Shown in pieces: positions 9,632-19,098 of a DNA stretch of 64,000 nucleotides (positions are counted from its first letter, which is position 1; every line of letters begins with the position of its first letter). The notes below the pieces were generated by a model. That model was not told the DNA's origin. It was given only the letters and a program-made list of their open reading frames with translations, and made no database searches. This DNA comes from Chitinophagales bacterium (GTDB lineage Bacteria > Bacteroidota > Bacteroidia > Chitinophagales > Chitinophagaceae). Location: NCBI GenBank assembly GCA_015655015.1, contig JAATFV010000065.1, positions 1-64,000 on the forward strand, in the 5' to 3' direction. Position numbers and translations under genes: made by a program.

Positions 9632-10633
9632 ATGTTCATCATCGAAAATTATTCTACCGCCGTTGTCTTTTGCATCATCACCATGCTCTGCTGGGGCTCC
9701 TGGGCCAACACCCAGAAACTAACGGCGAATACCTGGCGTTTTGAATTGTTTTACTGGGATTATGTGATCGGGATCTTTCTTTTCTCCCTGCTCTCCGCTT
9801 TTACCCTGGGCAGCCATGGTGATCAGGGCCGGCCCTTTCTCGAAGATCTTCGACAGGCCGGAACAGATAATATAGGCAGCGCTTTCATCGGGGGGATCGT
9901 CTTTAATGCGGCGAATATCTTAGTGGTAGCGGCCATTTCCATAGCGGGGCTGGCCGTTGCATTTCCTATCGGGATCGGCCTGGCCCTGATCCTGGGAGTC
10001 CTTGTCAATTATTTTGCTGCACAAAAAGGAAATCCCTACCTGCTCTTCACCGGTGTGACCTTCGTCACCATTGCCATCGTGGTTAACGCCATCGCTTACC
10101 GCAAAAGAGGCGGGGACAATAAAAAAGCGTCCACCCGGGGAATCCTCCTGGCCCTGGCCGGCGGATTGCTGATGTCTTTCTTTTACCGGTTCATTGCCGC
10201 TTCCATGGACCTGGAGAACTTCTACAGCCCGGCCATCGGAAAGATGACCCCTTATACGGCCGTATTCATTTTCTCGGCGGGGATACTGGTAAGCAACCTG
10301 CTCTTCAACTCTATTCTGATCAGGAGACCTTTTGCCGGAGGACCCACCAGTTATGCCGCCTATTTTAAAGGAAATTTTAAAACGCACCTGGTAGGGATCC
10401 TGGGCGGGATGATCTGGGGCATCGGCAATTCCTTCAACCTCATTGCTGCCGGCAAGGCGGGACCCGCCATTTCCTATGGCTTGGGACAGGGCGCTACCCT
10501 GATAGCGGCGCTCTGGGGCGTTTTTATCTGGAAGGAGTTTACCAATTCCCCCAGGGGCACGGGAAACTATATCGCTGCGATGTTCCTTTTCTTCATCCTG
10601 GGACTGGGACTGGTAATTTATGCGGGGATTTGA
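9632..10633 (+). CDS. GRP/RbsU-family sugar permease (probable ribose transporter)
   Basis: Inner membrane transporter with about ten hydrophobic segments over 333 residues, beginning FIIENYSTAVVFCIITMLCWGSWANTQKL, the typical opening of the glucose/ribose porter branch of the drug/metabolite superfamily. The start was set at ATG 9632; the longer frame from 9599 adds an unlikely hydrophilic extension. It closes the ribokinase-SusC-SusD-beta-helix-ARH run with short gaps, so it most likely moves the liberated sugar (ribose) from periplasm to cytoplasm for phosphorylation by RbsK. Ribose is inferred from context; the family also includes glucose and other sugar porters. Confidence 0.82.
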   Translation: MFIIENYSTAVVFCIITMLCWGSWANTQKLTANTWRFELFYWDYVIGIFLFSLLSAFTLGSHGDQGRPFLEDLRQAGTDNIGSAFIGGIVFNAANILVVAAISIAGLAVAFPIGIGLALILGVLVNYFAAQKGNPYLLFTGVTFVTIAIVVNAIAYRKRGGDNKKASTRGILLALAGGLLMSFFYRFIAASMDLENFYSPAIGKMTPYTAVFIFSAGILVSNLLFNSILIRRPFAGGPTSYAAYFKGNFKTHLVGILGGMIWGIGNSFNLIAAGKAGPAISYGLGQGATLIAALWGVFIWKEFTNSPRGTGNYIAAMFLFFILGLGLVIYAGI

Positions 10634-10665
10634 GACGGCAAGCTCATTCTCACTAACTTTACCCC

Positions 10666-11835
10666 ATGAAAGACCAGGGACTATCGAAATCGCAGATCGC
10701 TATTATGGCGGTGGCTGCGGGAGCATGTGTAGCCAATATTTATTACAATCAGCCTATTTTGAAAGACATTGCCGCCAGCTTCGGGCTTAAAGCGGGCGAT
10801 ATTGGAATAATATCCGCCCTGTCACAGGGAGGATATGGGTTGGGGTTGTTTTTTCTTACCCCGCTGGGAGATAAGATCAGCCGTAAAAGGTTGATCCTGG
10901 TCTTGCATATCTTACTGGTGGCGGCGCTTGCGGGCATGACCTTTACCACCTCTGTCATGGGGCTGTATGCGATGAGCGGGCTCATAGGCGTGCTGGCAAT
11001 AGCCGCCCAGGTCATTCTGCCGATGGCTGCCAGCCTGGATAAAGTTACCAGGGGCCGAACGGTGGGCATCATCTTCACGGGTATACTTATCGGCATCCTC
11101 TTCGCGAGGGTCTTCAGCGGTTTTATCACCCAGTGGCTGGGATGGCGTTATGTCTATGGTTTATCAGCGGTCATAGTGCTGATCATGGCCGTGTTCATCT
11201 ATTTTGGTCTTCCTGACAAACGCAGCGATTTCACCGGCCATTACGGACAATTGCTGCGATCGACCCTGCTGCAGATGCGACGTTTCAGTCTTCTGCGGAG
11301 AACAGCGCTGCTTGGCAGCCTGGTTTTCGGGACCTTCTCTTCCTTTTGGACCACGCTCACTTTTCACCTAAGCGGGCCGCCTTTTCATTACCGGACCGAT
11401 ACGATCGGCCTGTTCGGTATCCTTGCTATTGCCGGGGCCTTGCTTGCTCCTCTCTTCGGGAAGCTTGCCGACAAGGGTAATCCGGCAAGGTCACAGGTTT
11501 TAACGGTTATCCTGATCATTGTCGGGATCCTGCTGCTAAAGTTCCTGCCTTTTTCCCTCCTGGCATTGATAATCGCTGTCCTGCTCCTTGACATAGGCGT
11601 GCAGGCAACACAAGTCACCAACGTAGCCATTATCTATACGCTCGATGAATCTGCCAATAGCCGGATTAACACAGGTTATATGACCTCCTATTTCATTGGG
11701 GGCGCTATCGGGACGCTGGCGGGGGTGCTTTCGTGGAAATTGGGCGGCTGGCCGGTGGTGACCTGGCAATTATTATTATGGGCTGTTCTCGCGTTGTTGG
11801 TCGCGGTAGGTGGTTATCGGCGAAGGGCCGTTTAA
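10666..11835 (+). CDS. MFS transporter (drug/arabinose efflux type)
   Basis: A 389-residue protein with twelve predicted membrane segments. It opens with the NIYYNQPILKDIAASFGL motif common in small MFS efflux proteins of the AraJ/YdhP type and carries the loop 2-3 motif TPLGDKISRKRLILV (general form G-D-x-x-S/G-R-K/R-R/K). It lies 32 bp after the sugar permease on the same strand and may be co-transcribed. Proteins of this branch usually export drugs or sugars as proton antiporters, so a role in the ribose locus is uncertain. A near-match -7 box (TAACTTTA) lies just before the ATG and may give it its own promoter. Confidence 0.85.
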   Translation: MKDQGLSKSQIAIMAVAAGACVANIYYNQPILKDIAASFGLKAGDIGIISALSQGGYGLGLFFLTPLGDKISRKRLILVLHILLVAALAGMTFTTSVMGLYAMSGLIGVLAIAAQVILPMAASLDKVTRGRTVGIIFTGILIGILFARVFSGFITQWLGWRYVYGLSAVIVLIMAVFIYFGLPDKRSDFTGHYGQLLRSTLLQMRRFSLLRRTALLGSLVFGTFSSFWTTLTFHLSGPPFHYRTDTIGLFGILAIAGALLAPLFGKLADKGNPARSQVLTVILIIVGILLLKFLPFSLLALIIAVLLLDIGVQATQVTNVAIIYTLDESANSRINTGYMTSYFIGGAIGTLAGVLSWKLGGWPVVTWQLLLWAVLALLVAVGGYRRRAV

Positions 11836-11860
11836 ATACGACCTGACAGAAGATTTCCCT

Positions 11861-12658
11861 TCAAAAAGCCACCAGCGAAGTCAGCGGATACCGCAAATTT
11901 TTGCAATCGATCATATCGATCTTTATCTTTCCAACAACAATTGCACTTTCCACCCGCAACGCAATATGATTGGGGTCGTCGCTGATCCATACTGTCATCT
12001 TCTCCCCGCCGGTGAATATATTGCTGTTGATCAGCAGGGGCTTGATCTTAATAGCCCGGAACTTCGCATATTTTGTCCGGATGGTCTCTCTCCCCATATA
12101 ACGGACATACATAGAGTAGACCTGCCTGTCCAGGAACATATTGAAAGGCACTTTATCGCCGGGTTTCAGATTGCTGAAGTCGAGGTTCCGGGTATAGGAC
12201 ATGGCGCTCATAGGGTCCTGCACACAAATGGGCACCTTATAGACACCTTCCGATGATACCGCCGTATTCGCAGCCTTCACGAAAGTGATATTCTCATATG
12301 TTTTATAGCCGCCTTCATTGACATTACGAATAAATTTGTAGGGCTGGAGGGTGGCGGTATCTATATAGGTTTCGTACCGGTCCCTCACTTTATAGACTTT
12401 GTCATAAAAGCTAAAGGTTTTTCCCTCGGCCACCACATGATAAACATCTTTTCCGACCATATGCTCCAGGGTGTTCGTAAAGACAGCTTCTCCTGCCCCG
12501 AAATAGGCGCCGGCGACGGTGTAATAGACTCTATAAGTAAGCCGCTCTCCCGGCTGGAAGGCGGTATTGGTGACGCCGCAAAAATCATTGTCGGCTTTCA
12601 GGGGTGAGGATATACCTGCCATGGCCAGGATAAAAAAAGGGATAATCAATCTCATCAA
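11861..12658 (-). CDS. DUF3108 domain-containing exported protein
   Basis: A 265-residue exported protein with signal peptide (MMRLIIPFFILAMAGISSPLKA). The mature part FQPGERLTYRVYYTVAGAYFGAGEAVF and the closing VWISDDPNHIALRVESAIVVGKIKIDM match the DUF3108 pattern, a beta-sandwich periplasmic family of unknown function sometimes linked to the cell envelope. It is convergent with the MFS gene (25 bp between stops) and downstream of the YeiH gene, from which a terminator at 12743-12770 separates it. No catalytic residues can be named. Confidence 0.8.
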   Translation of the reverse strand: MMRLIIPFFILAMAGISSPLKADNDFCGVTNTAFQPGERLTYRVYYTVAGAYFGAGEAVFTNTLEHMVGKDVYHVVAEGKTFSFYDKVYKVRDRYETYIDTATLQPYKFIRNVNEGGYKTYENITFVKAANTAVSSEGVYKVPICVQDPMSAMSYTRNLDFSNLKPGDKVPFNMFLDRQVYSMYVRYMGRETIRTKYAKFRAIKIKPLLINSNIFTGGEKMTVWISDDPNHIALRVESAIVVGKIKIDMIDCKNLRYPLTSLVAF

Positions 12659-12742
12659 TTTTCTATTTAATATGAAAGGGGCCGGACTTTCCGCAATTTC
12701 TATGAAATTTAGGGTATTTTATCATTGCTATGCATTATACGC

Positions 12743-12770
12743 AAAAAATAGGCCGCCTTCCGGCAGCCTA
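12743..12770 (-). terminator. Intrinsic terminator after the YeiH gene
   Basis: On the reverse strand a 9-bp stem with one mismatch (12749-12757 with 12762-12770, loop 12758-12761) is followed by six T (12748-12743). It is well placed about 50 bp after the YeiH stop. Confidence 0.7.
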
Positions 12771-12818
12771 TCCTTCAAAATTATCCAGGATATTTTTGCG
12801 TAAACTTTTCTATATCCT

Positions 12819-14192
12819 CTATTTAAAATCCGGGATGGGGAAAATATACCCTCCGAATAACAGGTAAGACCATAACAAAGTCCAGAAAATATTGAAGATC
12901 TGTGCTCCGACGAAAGTAGCCGCCGGCCTTCCCCCCTGTATTTTCACCAGGTCGGCAAACTTCGCTTCCAGGCCAATGGAAATAAAGGCCAAAGCAAACC
13001 ATACCGTACGAAGGTTATTCAACACGGGGCCAATGCTTTTCACCGTTGCTGGCGATAAAACGAAAGAGAAGAGCAGGGATACCCCAATAAAACCCAATAC
13101 GAACTTGGGAAACCGTTCCCAGACCAGCTTCAGCCCCGGCTTTTCCGTCGGTGTGGCCACATTGATCTTCAGCCCGCCTGTCGTCTCTCCCGGTGCTTTC
13201 GGTTTCCGGTACGCCCACCAGATGGCTATAAAAAAGGCCGTCACCCCGATAAAAACATTCTGTGAGAACTTGGCGATAACACCAGCCTTGACAGCCGCCG
13301 GCCCTACCAGCGCCCCTGCTGCCGCAACGGATGCCGTTGTATCCAACGTCCCGCCCAACCAGGCCCCGCCAACTATTTCCGGGATATGTAATACCTTGAC
13401 GATCCAGGGCTGGATGATCAGCATGGGGATCGCCATCAGCAGCACCAGGGTAGTGACATAAGACAACTTTTTCTTATCACCGTTGATAGCGCCGGCTGCT
13501 ACGATAGCAGCCGACACGCCGCAGATCGATACCGCCGAGGCAAGGATAACGCCGAATTCATCATCTACTTTCAGCTTTCTGCTCAGCCATAAAGAAAAGA
13601 ACCAGACAGCCGTCACTACGATGATAGCCTGAACAATGCCCGGCAATCCCGCCTTGATAAGATCGGAAGACAAAATGGTGGACCCAAGGATCACCAATCC
13701 CGTCTTGATATAAAACTCCGAACGAACAGCTTCTTTCAGCCAGGCCGGCAATTGAACTAAATTTCCAAGGAGCAGGCCGATCAGCAACGCGAATACAACA
13801 TATTCCAGTCCGTAATAGGCGATCGTCTTATTACCGGCTATAATGAAGGATATAATTACCAGCAAATAAAGAAAGCCAAACCCTGCCGCAAACCTTTTGA
13901 TGCTTCCCCCGGATAAGGCTATCGAAAAAGACGCCAGCGCCAGAAAAACCACCCCGGTTTCAATGATCAGCAATAAATTTCCCCCAGCCAGGACCTTGCC
14001 GAAGAGATCCGGCAACCCGCTCCATTGATAGGCGGGCAAATGAAAGGCTACCCCATTACTGTTCAATAATATAACGGCGAATATAATAGCTCCGCCAAGA
14101 ATGACCGCCCACCAGTCTTCGGTGAGTCCCTTAGCAGCTGTTTTTTTGATAGGAGATGACACCTGTTCATCTGCCGTGATCGTTGTTGACAT
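12819..14192 (-). CDS. YeiH-family putative sulfate exporter
   Basis: Polytopic inner membrane protein of 457 residues with about eleven hydrophobic segments. It matches the YeiH/UPF0324 family, named putative sulfate exporters: YIKTGLVILGSTILSSDL, FGVILASAVSICGVSAAIVAAGAI and GGAWLGGTLDTTASVAAAGALVG are recognisable family stretches. In other bacteria such genes are often linked to sulfur-amino-acid or sulfonate metabolism, but direct proof of sulfate export is thin. It is divergent from a SusC gene. A copy of the window-wide palindrome lies 66 bp upstream (14258-14280), which suggests it shares a regulator with several SusC loci. Confidence 0.85.
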   Translation of the reverse strand: MSTTITADEQVSSPIKKTAAKGLTEDWWAVILGGAIIFAVILLNSNGVAFHLPAYQWSGLPDLFGKVLAGGNLLLIIETGVVFLALASFSIALSGGSIKRFAAGFGFLYLLVIISFIIAGNKTIAYYGLEYVVFALLIGLLLGNLVQLPAWLKEAVRSEFYIKTGLVILGSTILSSDLIKAGLPGIVQAIIVVTAVWFFSLWLSRKLKVDDEFGVILASAVSICGVSAAIVAAGAINGDKKKLSYVTTLVLLMAIPMLIIQPWIVKVLHIPEIVGGAWLGGTLDTTASVAAAGALVGPAAVKAGVIAKFSQNVFIGVTAFFIAIWWAYRKPKAPGETTGGLKINVATPTEKPGLKLVWERFPKFVLGFIGVSLLFSFVLSPATVKSIGPVLNNLRTVWFALAFISIGLEAKFADLVKIQGGRPAATFVGAQIFNIFWTLLWSYLLFGGYIFPIPDFK

Positions 14193-14257
14193 AATTTACT
14201 AAATAATATAAGTGTGGTTGTATGTAAAGTATACTGCAATACTATATAAAAAAATAA

Positions 14258-14280
14258 TAGTCTACAAAGTCTATAGAGTA
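14258..14280 (-). promoter_or_regulatory. Putative palindromic operator, copy 1 (YeiH)
   Basis: Left half TAGTCTACAA (9 of 10 to the consensus TAGTCTACTA), right half weaker (6 of 10). Same 23-bp span as the other copies. It lies 66 bp upstream of the YeiH start. Confidence 0.5.
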
Positions 14281-14379
14281 AATTTTTTAAAATATAATAT
14301 TGGTCCTATGAAATATCATATGGGTCATATGGCGATATAGTATAATGTAATAGGGCGGCATAGTATAATGTAACTGAGG

Positions 14380-14451
14380 CCGGAATTATCCCACTGGAAA
14401 TAACCGGAATCCGCCTACTGGAATTAACCAGGATCATCCCACCGGAAATAA
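14380..14451. repeat. 24-bp degenerate tandem repeat, three copies
   Basis: Units 14380-14403, 14404-14427 and 14428-14451 share the pattern CCGGAAT-n-CC-n-CTGGAA-n-TAA. They sit between the YeiH and SusC genes, just upstream of the SusC-side operator and promoter. Function unknown; it could be a multi-site binding region or a slippage-derived minisatellite. Confidence 0.75.
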
Positions 14452-14495
14452 TTAGTGGGAAAATATTTTTTTATATATTCCGCACACTGTACTTT

Positions 14496-14518
14496 TACTC
14501 TACTAAAATAGTAGACTA
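14496..14518 (+). promoter_or_regulatory. Putative palindromic operator, copy 2 (SusC)
   Basis: Halves TACTCTACTA and TAGTAGACTA around AAA, 19 of 20 to the consensus. It ends 28 bp before the SusC ATG at 14547 and would overlap or follow the transcript start, as expected for a repressor site. Confidence 0.65.
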
Positions 14519-14546
14519 ATTGATAAGGGTTCCAAAACAAACCAAC

Positions 14547-17500
14547 ATGACCAAAGCTGATTACCAGGGATATGGAAGATATTTTCTGATCGGAATACTG
14601 CCGCTATTGATCTTCTTTTCCGCCCGGGCGCAGAATAACAACAATCTCACCATCACCGGGAAGGTGTATGATGAAAAGACGGGAACAGGCTTGCCGGGAG
14701 CCACGGTGCACCTTAAAAACACTACCCACGAAGTGGTAACGGATAAAGACGGAGTATTCCGCTTTCTTACCGGGCAAAAATTACCGGTAGTGCTGATCGT
14801 CACCTACATCGGCTATCAGCAAAAGGAAATAACGGAAAATACTTCCCGTAATATCGACATCCCGCTGAAAGAAACCACCAGCCAGCTGAACGACGTGGTG
14901 GTCGTGGGGTATGGCACCCAGCGGAGAAGGGACCTTACCAGCTCCATCTCCACGATCAAGGCATCCGAAGTGACCAGCATCCCGGCAGCAAGCTTCGATG
15001 CCCTCTTACAGGGTAAAGCTCCGGGATTACAGATCAACTCCAATGCCGGCGTCCCGGGTGACGGGATCTTTGTACGGGTAAGAGGCACCACTTCCATCAA
15101 TGCAGATAATAATCCCCTCTATATCATCGACGGCGTATTTATCAACAACACCAGCCTGCAATCGGTCAATTCAGGAGGAAGATTCACTTCCCCGCTGGCG
15201 GATATCAATCCTTCCGACATCGAAAATATAGAAGTGCTCAAAGACGCCAGCGCCACCGCTATCTATGGATCACGGGGCGCCAACGGGGTCGTCATCGTTA
15301 CCACCAAAAGGGGCAATTTCAACGGAGGATCCAAATTGAACTTCGATGTATCCACCGGCTCGGCCTGGGCACCCAAGCTCTGGGACCTGACCACCGGCCC
15401 CCAGCACGCCACCCTGGTGAATGAATTCTATGCGAATTCCGAACAGGATGCCATCGCCGCTGGAGACAATGCCGGCATTACCAAATATAAAACAGCCCCT
15501 TTCACAGGAACCACCCTTAACCCCAGCGCTGCCACCGCCCGCGGCACCCCCGACTTGCAGCATACCTACGACCGCCTGCATGAACTATTCCGCACCGGTA
15601 ACCTGCAGAACTATAATCTTTCCCTGTCAGGAGGCAATAAAGAGACCCGGTATTATTTCGGCGGCGGATACACCCGGCAGGAAGCTGATATTAAGCCGCT
15701 TTATTTCGAAAGAGCCAGCTTCAAGCTGAATCTCGACACAAAAGTGAACGACAAGGTTACGGTAGGGGCCAGCAACAGCTTCTCCCGCAGTTTCAGGAAC
15801 CAGGGCAGGTCAGGGGATGGACCGGCAGGAGGACTGCTCCAGGCTGCCTTGCACACACCCACCTATCTGCCGGAAACGAATGCGGACGGCACACCGGCCC
15901 GATGGGCGGGTTTCGATAACCTGCAGGTCCTGCTCAACAATTACGATGTGCATACGATCAGCCTGCGTTATATAGGCAACCTTTACCTGGATGCCCAGCT
16001 CACCCGTGACCTGAAATTCCATAGCACCTTCAGCCTTGACTATAATAACTATAACGAATCCGAATACTGGAACAACCTCACCCAGCTGGGTGCGGCCCCT
16101 ACCAATGGACTGGCTACTTCCTCCATCACCCAGAACACTTCCTGGATCAATGAACAGACGCTTGCTTACCGCAAGAGCCTGAACAAACATACTTTCGGCG
16201 TTCTGATCGGAAATACCGTACAGAGCAACCAGGTCATCAGCACCTTTGCCCAGGGCAACGGATTCCCGAACAATTCCTACAAGGATATCTCCTCCGCAGC
16301 AACCCGCACTTCGAATGACTCTTCGAGAAAAGCTACCCTGGCTTCCTTTTTTGCCAGGATCGATTATAACTATGCCGGCAAATATTACCTGGAGCTGAGC
16401 GGCCGCGCAGACGGTTCTTCGAAATTCGGCGCCAATAACAAATGGGGTTACTTCCCTTCTGTCGGGGTCTCCTGGAGAGCCAAGGAAGAGAGCTTCCTGA
16501 AGAAAGTGGACTTTATCAGCGATCTGAAATTACGGGGCAGCTACGGGATCACCGGCAATCAGAACGGCATCAGCAATTTTGCCGCCCAGGGCCTTTGGTC
16601 CGGCGGTTACGGTTATCCCGACGGCAGCACCGGCGATCAGCCCGGCACCGCCCCCCTCCAATTGGGCAATCCCAACCTGAAATGGGAGCGAACCAGCCAG
16701 TCCAACCTGGGCCTGGACCTGGGATTGTTCAACGGCCGCATCAGTGTAGACTTCAATGTCTATTACAAATACACCAGTAATGTATTGCTCCAGCTGCCCG
16801 TGCCCGGCATCACCGGCTTCTCCAACTATTACAGCAATGCGGGAGAGATCAGCAACAAAGGATATGAATTGGGGATCAACACCATTAATTTCCGCAACGG
16901 GGACTTTACCTGGCAGACGAATTTCAGCATCTCCGGCAATGTCAATAAAGTGGAAAAGCTGCCAACCCCGATTTATCAGTACAATCGTAACTGGATCATC
17001 ATGCAGCAGGGATCTCCCATGTACTCTTTCTGGTTGTACAAACAGCTCTACGTAGATCCGAAGACCGGCGCTGCCGTTTTTCAGGGCGAGACAAATGGCA
17101 CTCTGCCCGTATCCGCCCGCCAGGTAATGCACAATGCCATGCCTAAATTTTTCGGAGGGATCAACAATACGTTCTCCTGGAGAGGGTTTGACCTGAGTGT
17201 CCTCTTCTCTTACGAATACGGCAATTATGTCTACAACCTGAACAAATTCTTCGGAGAAGGCGGCGGCACCCGGGACGCCAACCGGGTCATCTTTGCCGAT
17301 CAGCTCAACCGGTGGCAGAAACCGGGAGATATTACCAATGTACCGCGGGAGACAGCCTATGGACCGAACTACACCATCGATCAGAACAGCCGTTTCCTGG
17401 AGGATGGCTCTTTTATACGGCTCAAATCCCTCAATATCGGTTACACAATACCCCGCAGCCTGACCGCAAAGCTGAAGGTCGAAACGGTACGTCTTTATTT

Positions 17501-17648
17501 CGCCGGCACCAATTTACTCCTGCTGACGAAATATACCGGACCGGACCCCGAAGCCAATGTCACCGGGATCCAAACGATTCAGGGACTTGATCTTGGGACA
17601 CCACCCCAACCCCGCAGCGTACAGTTCGGCCTGAATGTCACCCTATAA
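14547..17648 (+). CDS. SusC/RagA-family TonB-dependent receptor (YeiH/DoxX locus)
   Basis: Outer membrane receptor of 1033 residues: signal peptide to about residue 28 (IGILPLLIFFSARAQN), carboxypeptidase-D-like domain about 33-115 (LTITGKVYDEKTGTGLPGAT), the linker LNDVVVVGYGTQRRRDLTSS, a plug with VLKDASATAIYGSRGANGVV, and a long barrel ending VQFGLNVTL. No STN domain. The start was moved from a TTG at 14520 to ATG 14547, which gives a normal signal peptide and leaves the operator at 14496-14518 untranslated. It precedes SusD and two DoxX-like membrane proteins and is divergent from a putative sulfate exporter that also has the palindrome. The ligand is unknown; a sulfur-containing compound is a reasonable guess. 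Confidence 0.92.
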   Translation: MTKADYQGYGRYFLIGILPLLIFFSARAQNNNNLTITGKVYDEKTGTGLPGATVHLKNTTHEVVTDKDGVFRFLTGQKLPVVLIVTYIGYQQKEITENTSRNIDIPLKETTSQLNDVVVVGYGTQRRRDLTSSISTIKASEVTSIPAASFDALLQGKAPGLQINSNAGVPGDGIFVRVRGTTSINADNNPLYIIDGVFINNTSLQSVNSGGRFTSPLADINPSDIENIEVLKDASATAIYGSRGANGVVIVTTKRGNFNGGSKLNFDVSTGSAWAPKLWDLTTGPQHATLVNEFYANSEQDAIAAGDNAGITKYKTAPFTGTTLNPSAATARGTPDLQHTYDRLHELFRTGNLQNYNLSLSGGNKETRYYFGGGYTRQEADIKPLYFERASFKLNLDTKVNDKVTVGASNSFSRSFRNQGRSGDGPAGGLLQAALHTPTYLPETNADGTPARWAGFDNLQVLLNNYDVHTISLRYIGNLYLDAQLTRDLKFHSTFSLDYNNYNESEYWNNLTQLGAAPTNGLATSSITQNTSWINEQTLAYRKSLNKHTFGVLIGNTVQSNQVISTFAQGNGFPNNSYKDISSAATRTSNDSSRKATLASFFARIDYNYAGKYYLELSGRADGSSKFGANNKWGYFPSVGVSWRAKEESFLKKVDFISDLKLRGSYGITGNQNGISNFAAQGLWSGGYGYPDGSTGDQPGTAPLQLGNPNLKWERTSQSNLGLDLGLFNGRISVDFNVYYKYTSNVLLQLPVPGITGFSNYYSNAGEISNKGYELGINTINFRNGDFTWQTNFSISGNVNKVEKLPTPIYQYNRNWIIMQQGSPMYSFWLYKQLYVDPKTGAAVFQGETNGTLPVSARQVMHNAMPKFFGGINNTFSWRGFDLSVLFSYEYGNYVYNLNKFFGEGGGTRDANRVIFADQLNRWQKPGDITNVPRETAYGPNYTIDQNSRFLEDGSFIRLKSLNIGYTIPRSLTAKLKVETVRLYFAGTNLLLLTKYTGPDPEANVTGIQTIQGLDLGTPPQPRSVQFGLNVTL

Positions 17649-17677
17649 AAATAAAACAAGACTAAATCATCGCTATC

Positions 17678-19045
17678 ATGCAAGCTCAAATAAAATATAG
17701 TTTTCTTTTTTTTCTCACTGTCACCCTGGTCTCCTGCAAGAAGTTCCTGGCTGTCCAGCCGGTAGATTATGTCTCCGACCAGGTCACCATCGTCGACGCT
17801 ACTTCGGCACAGACAGCTGTCCGGGGTGTATACAGGGCCCTGGCGAACGATAATTATTACGGCTCCCTCTTCCAGACCTTCGGGTACCTGCCCGGGGATA
17901 ATGTCCAGTGGACAGGGTCACAGTCTGTCATCCAACAATTCATCTCCCATAATATACAGGCGGATAATGGCAACCTGGAAAGCGTATGGCTGGGAATCTA
18001 CGCTACGATCAACGACGCTAACAATGTGATCGCGAAAGTCCCCGGTGTCGTCGATGTCACGTTCACGCCCGTATTGAGGAACCAGCTTATCGGGGAGGCC
18101 CGCTTCATACGGGCCCTGGCTTATTTCGATCTGGCGCGGGTATGGGGAGGCGTGCCTGTTGTACTGACCCCCACGCTGTCCTCAGCGGACAAGAGCAGCA
18201 CCGGCGTAAGCTCATCCGACCAGGTATACGCGCAGGTATTGAGCGATCTGAATGCAGCCGATTCCCTCTTGCCATTGCCAGCCACCCAGAATCCCGTCCG
18301 GGCTAACCGGGAGACGGTCTGGGCCCTGAAGGCGCGTTATTACCTCTACCAGCAGAAATGGGCGCTGGCGGAAAATTATGCCAGCCAGGTGATTGCAGAT
18401 ACGAAGAATTTTACCTTACTGACTCCTTATAGCTCCTTCTTTAATCCTGCCAGTGCGGTCGCCACCAAAGAATCCGTCTTTGAACTTTCCTATAGCCCTA
18501 CCTATACGAATGCTCACCGGGGTTATTGGCAGCCCCCGGCTAATGGAGGCACCCGGCAATGGGCGCCCAACGATGCTTTCGTAGCCCTGGTCAATGATCC
18601 AACGATCGGGGGCAACCGCAGCGCTCTGGTGGCAAAGACTTCGGCAGGTCTGTGGTACGGGAACTTATACTACCGCAGCCCGTCCACCGATCCGGCCTAT
18701 GTCATCCGTATCGCTGAACTCTACCTGATCCGTGCAGAGGCAAGGGCGCAGCAGAATAACCTGTCCGCAACAGATGGAGCCCTCAGCGATCTGAATGCCA
18801 TCCGTACCCGGGCCGGCCTGGGCGCCAGCCCCGCTGTTAACCAGACGGATGTGCTCCTGGCTATCGAAAATGAACGAAGGATCGAATTCGCACTGGAACC
18901 CCACCGCTGGTTTGACCTGGTGAGGACCGGCAGGGCCGCAGCCGTTCTGGGAGTGACCGATCCTAAAAAATACGTATTCCCATTTCCGGCAACGGAAGTG
19001 ACTTTGTCCAATGGTAATCTTCCGCAAAATCCCGGATACAATTAA
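17678..19045 (+). CDS. SusD/RagB-family lipoprotein
   Basis: A 455-residue surface lipoprotein with lipobox TLVSC (Cys20), the N-terminal SusD fold (FLAVQPVDYVSDQVTIVDATSA) and the C-terminal RagB signature (ALSDLNAIRTRAGLGAS, ENERRIEFALEPHRWFDLVRTG). It starts 30 bp after the SusC stop, so the two form a capture-and-import pair. At 455 residues it is on the short side for SusD, which would fit a small ligand rather than a long glycan, but this is weak evidence. Confidence 0.92.
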   Translation: MQAQIKYSFLFFLTVTLVSCKKFLAVQPVDYVSDQVTIVDATSAQTAVRGVYRALANDNYYGSLFQTFGYLPGDNVQWTGSQSVIQQFISHNIQADNGNLESVWLGIYATINDANNVIAKVPGVVDVTFTPVLRNQLIGEARFIRALAYFDLARVWGGVPVVLTPTLSSADKSSTGVSSSDQVYAQVLSDLNAADSLLPLPATQNPVRANRETVWALKARYYLYQQKWALAENYASQVIADTKNFTLLTPYSSFFNPASAVATKESVFELSYSPTYTNAHRGYWQPPANGGTRQWAPNDAFVALVNDPTIGGNRSALVAKTSAGLWYGNLYYRSPSTDPAYVIRIAELYLIRAEARAQQNNLSATDGALSDLNAIRTRAGLGASPAVNQTDVLLAIENERRIEFALEPHRWFDLVRTGRAAAVLGVTDPKKYVFPFPATEVTLSNGNLPQNPGYN

Positions 19046-19073
19046 CCCCCCAACCCCTTGAAAGGGGAGGGCT
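19046..19073. repeat. C-run/G-run palindromic repeat (REP-like)
   Basis: CCCCTTGAAAGGGG (19054-19067) flanked by further C and G runs, starting just after the SusD stop. A related element occurs at 22235-22260. Such short intergenic palindromes are common in Bacteroidota and may stabilise mRNA ends. No T-run follows. Confidence 0.6.
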
Positions 19074-19098
19074 GAAATAAACTTTTAAATCTTATGCC

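Larger units (their letters stand above)
14193..14546. other. Divergent regulatory region between YeiH and SusC
   Basis: AT-rich gap of 354 bp without a gene. It holds two copies of the palindrome operator (14258-14280 on the YeiH side, 14496-14518 on the SusC side), a 14-bp direct repeat ATAGTATAATGTAA (14337-14350 and 14360-14373), and a three-copy 24-bp degenerate tandem repeat (14380-14451). A near-match -7 box TACTTTTA at 14490-14497 may serve the SusC operon. Confidence 0.7.
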
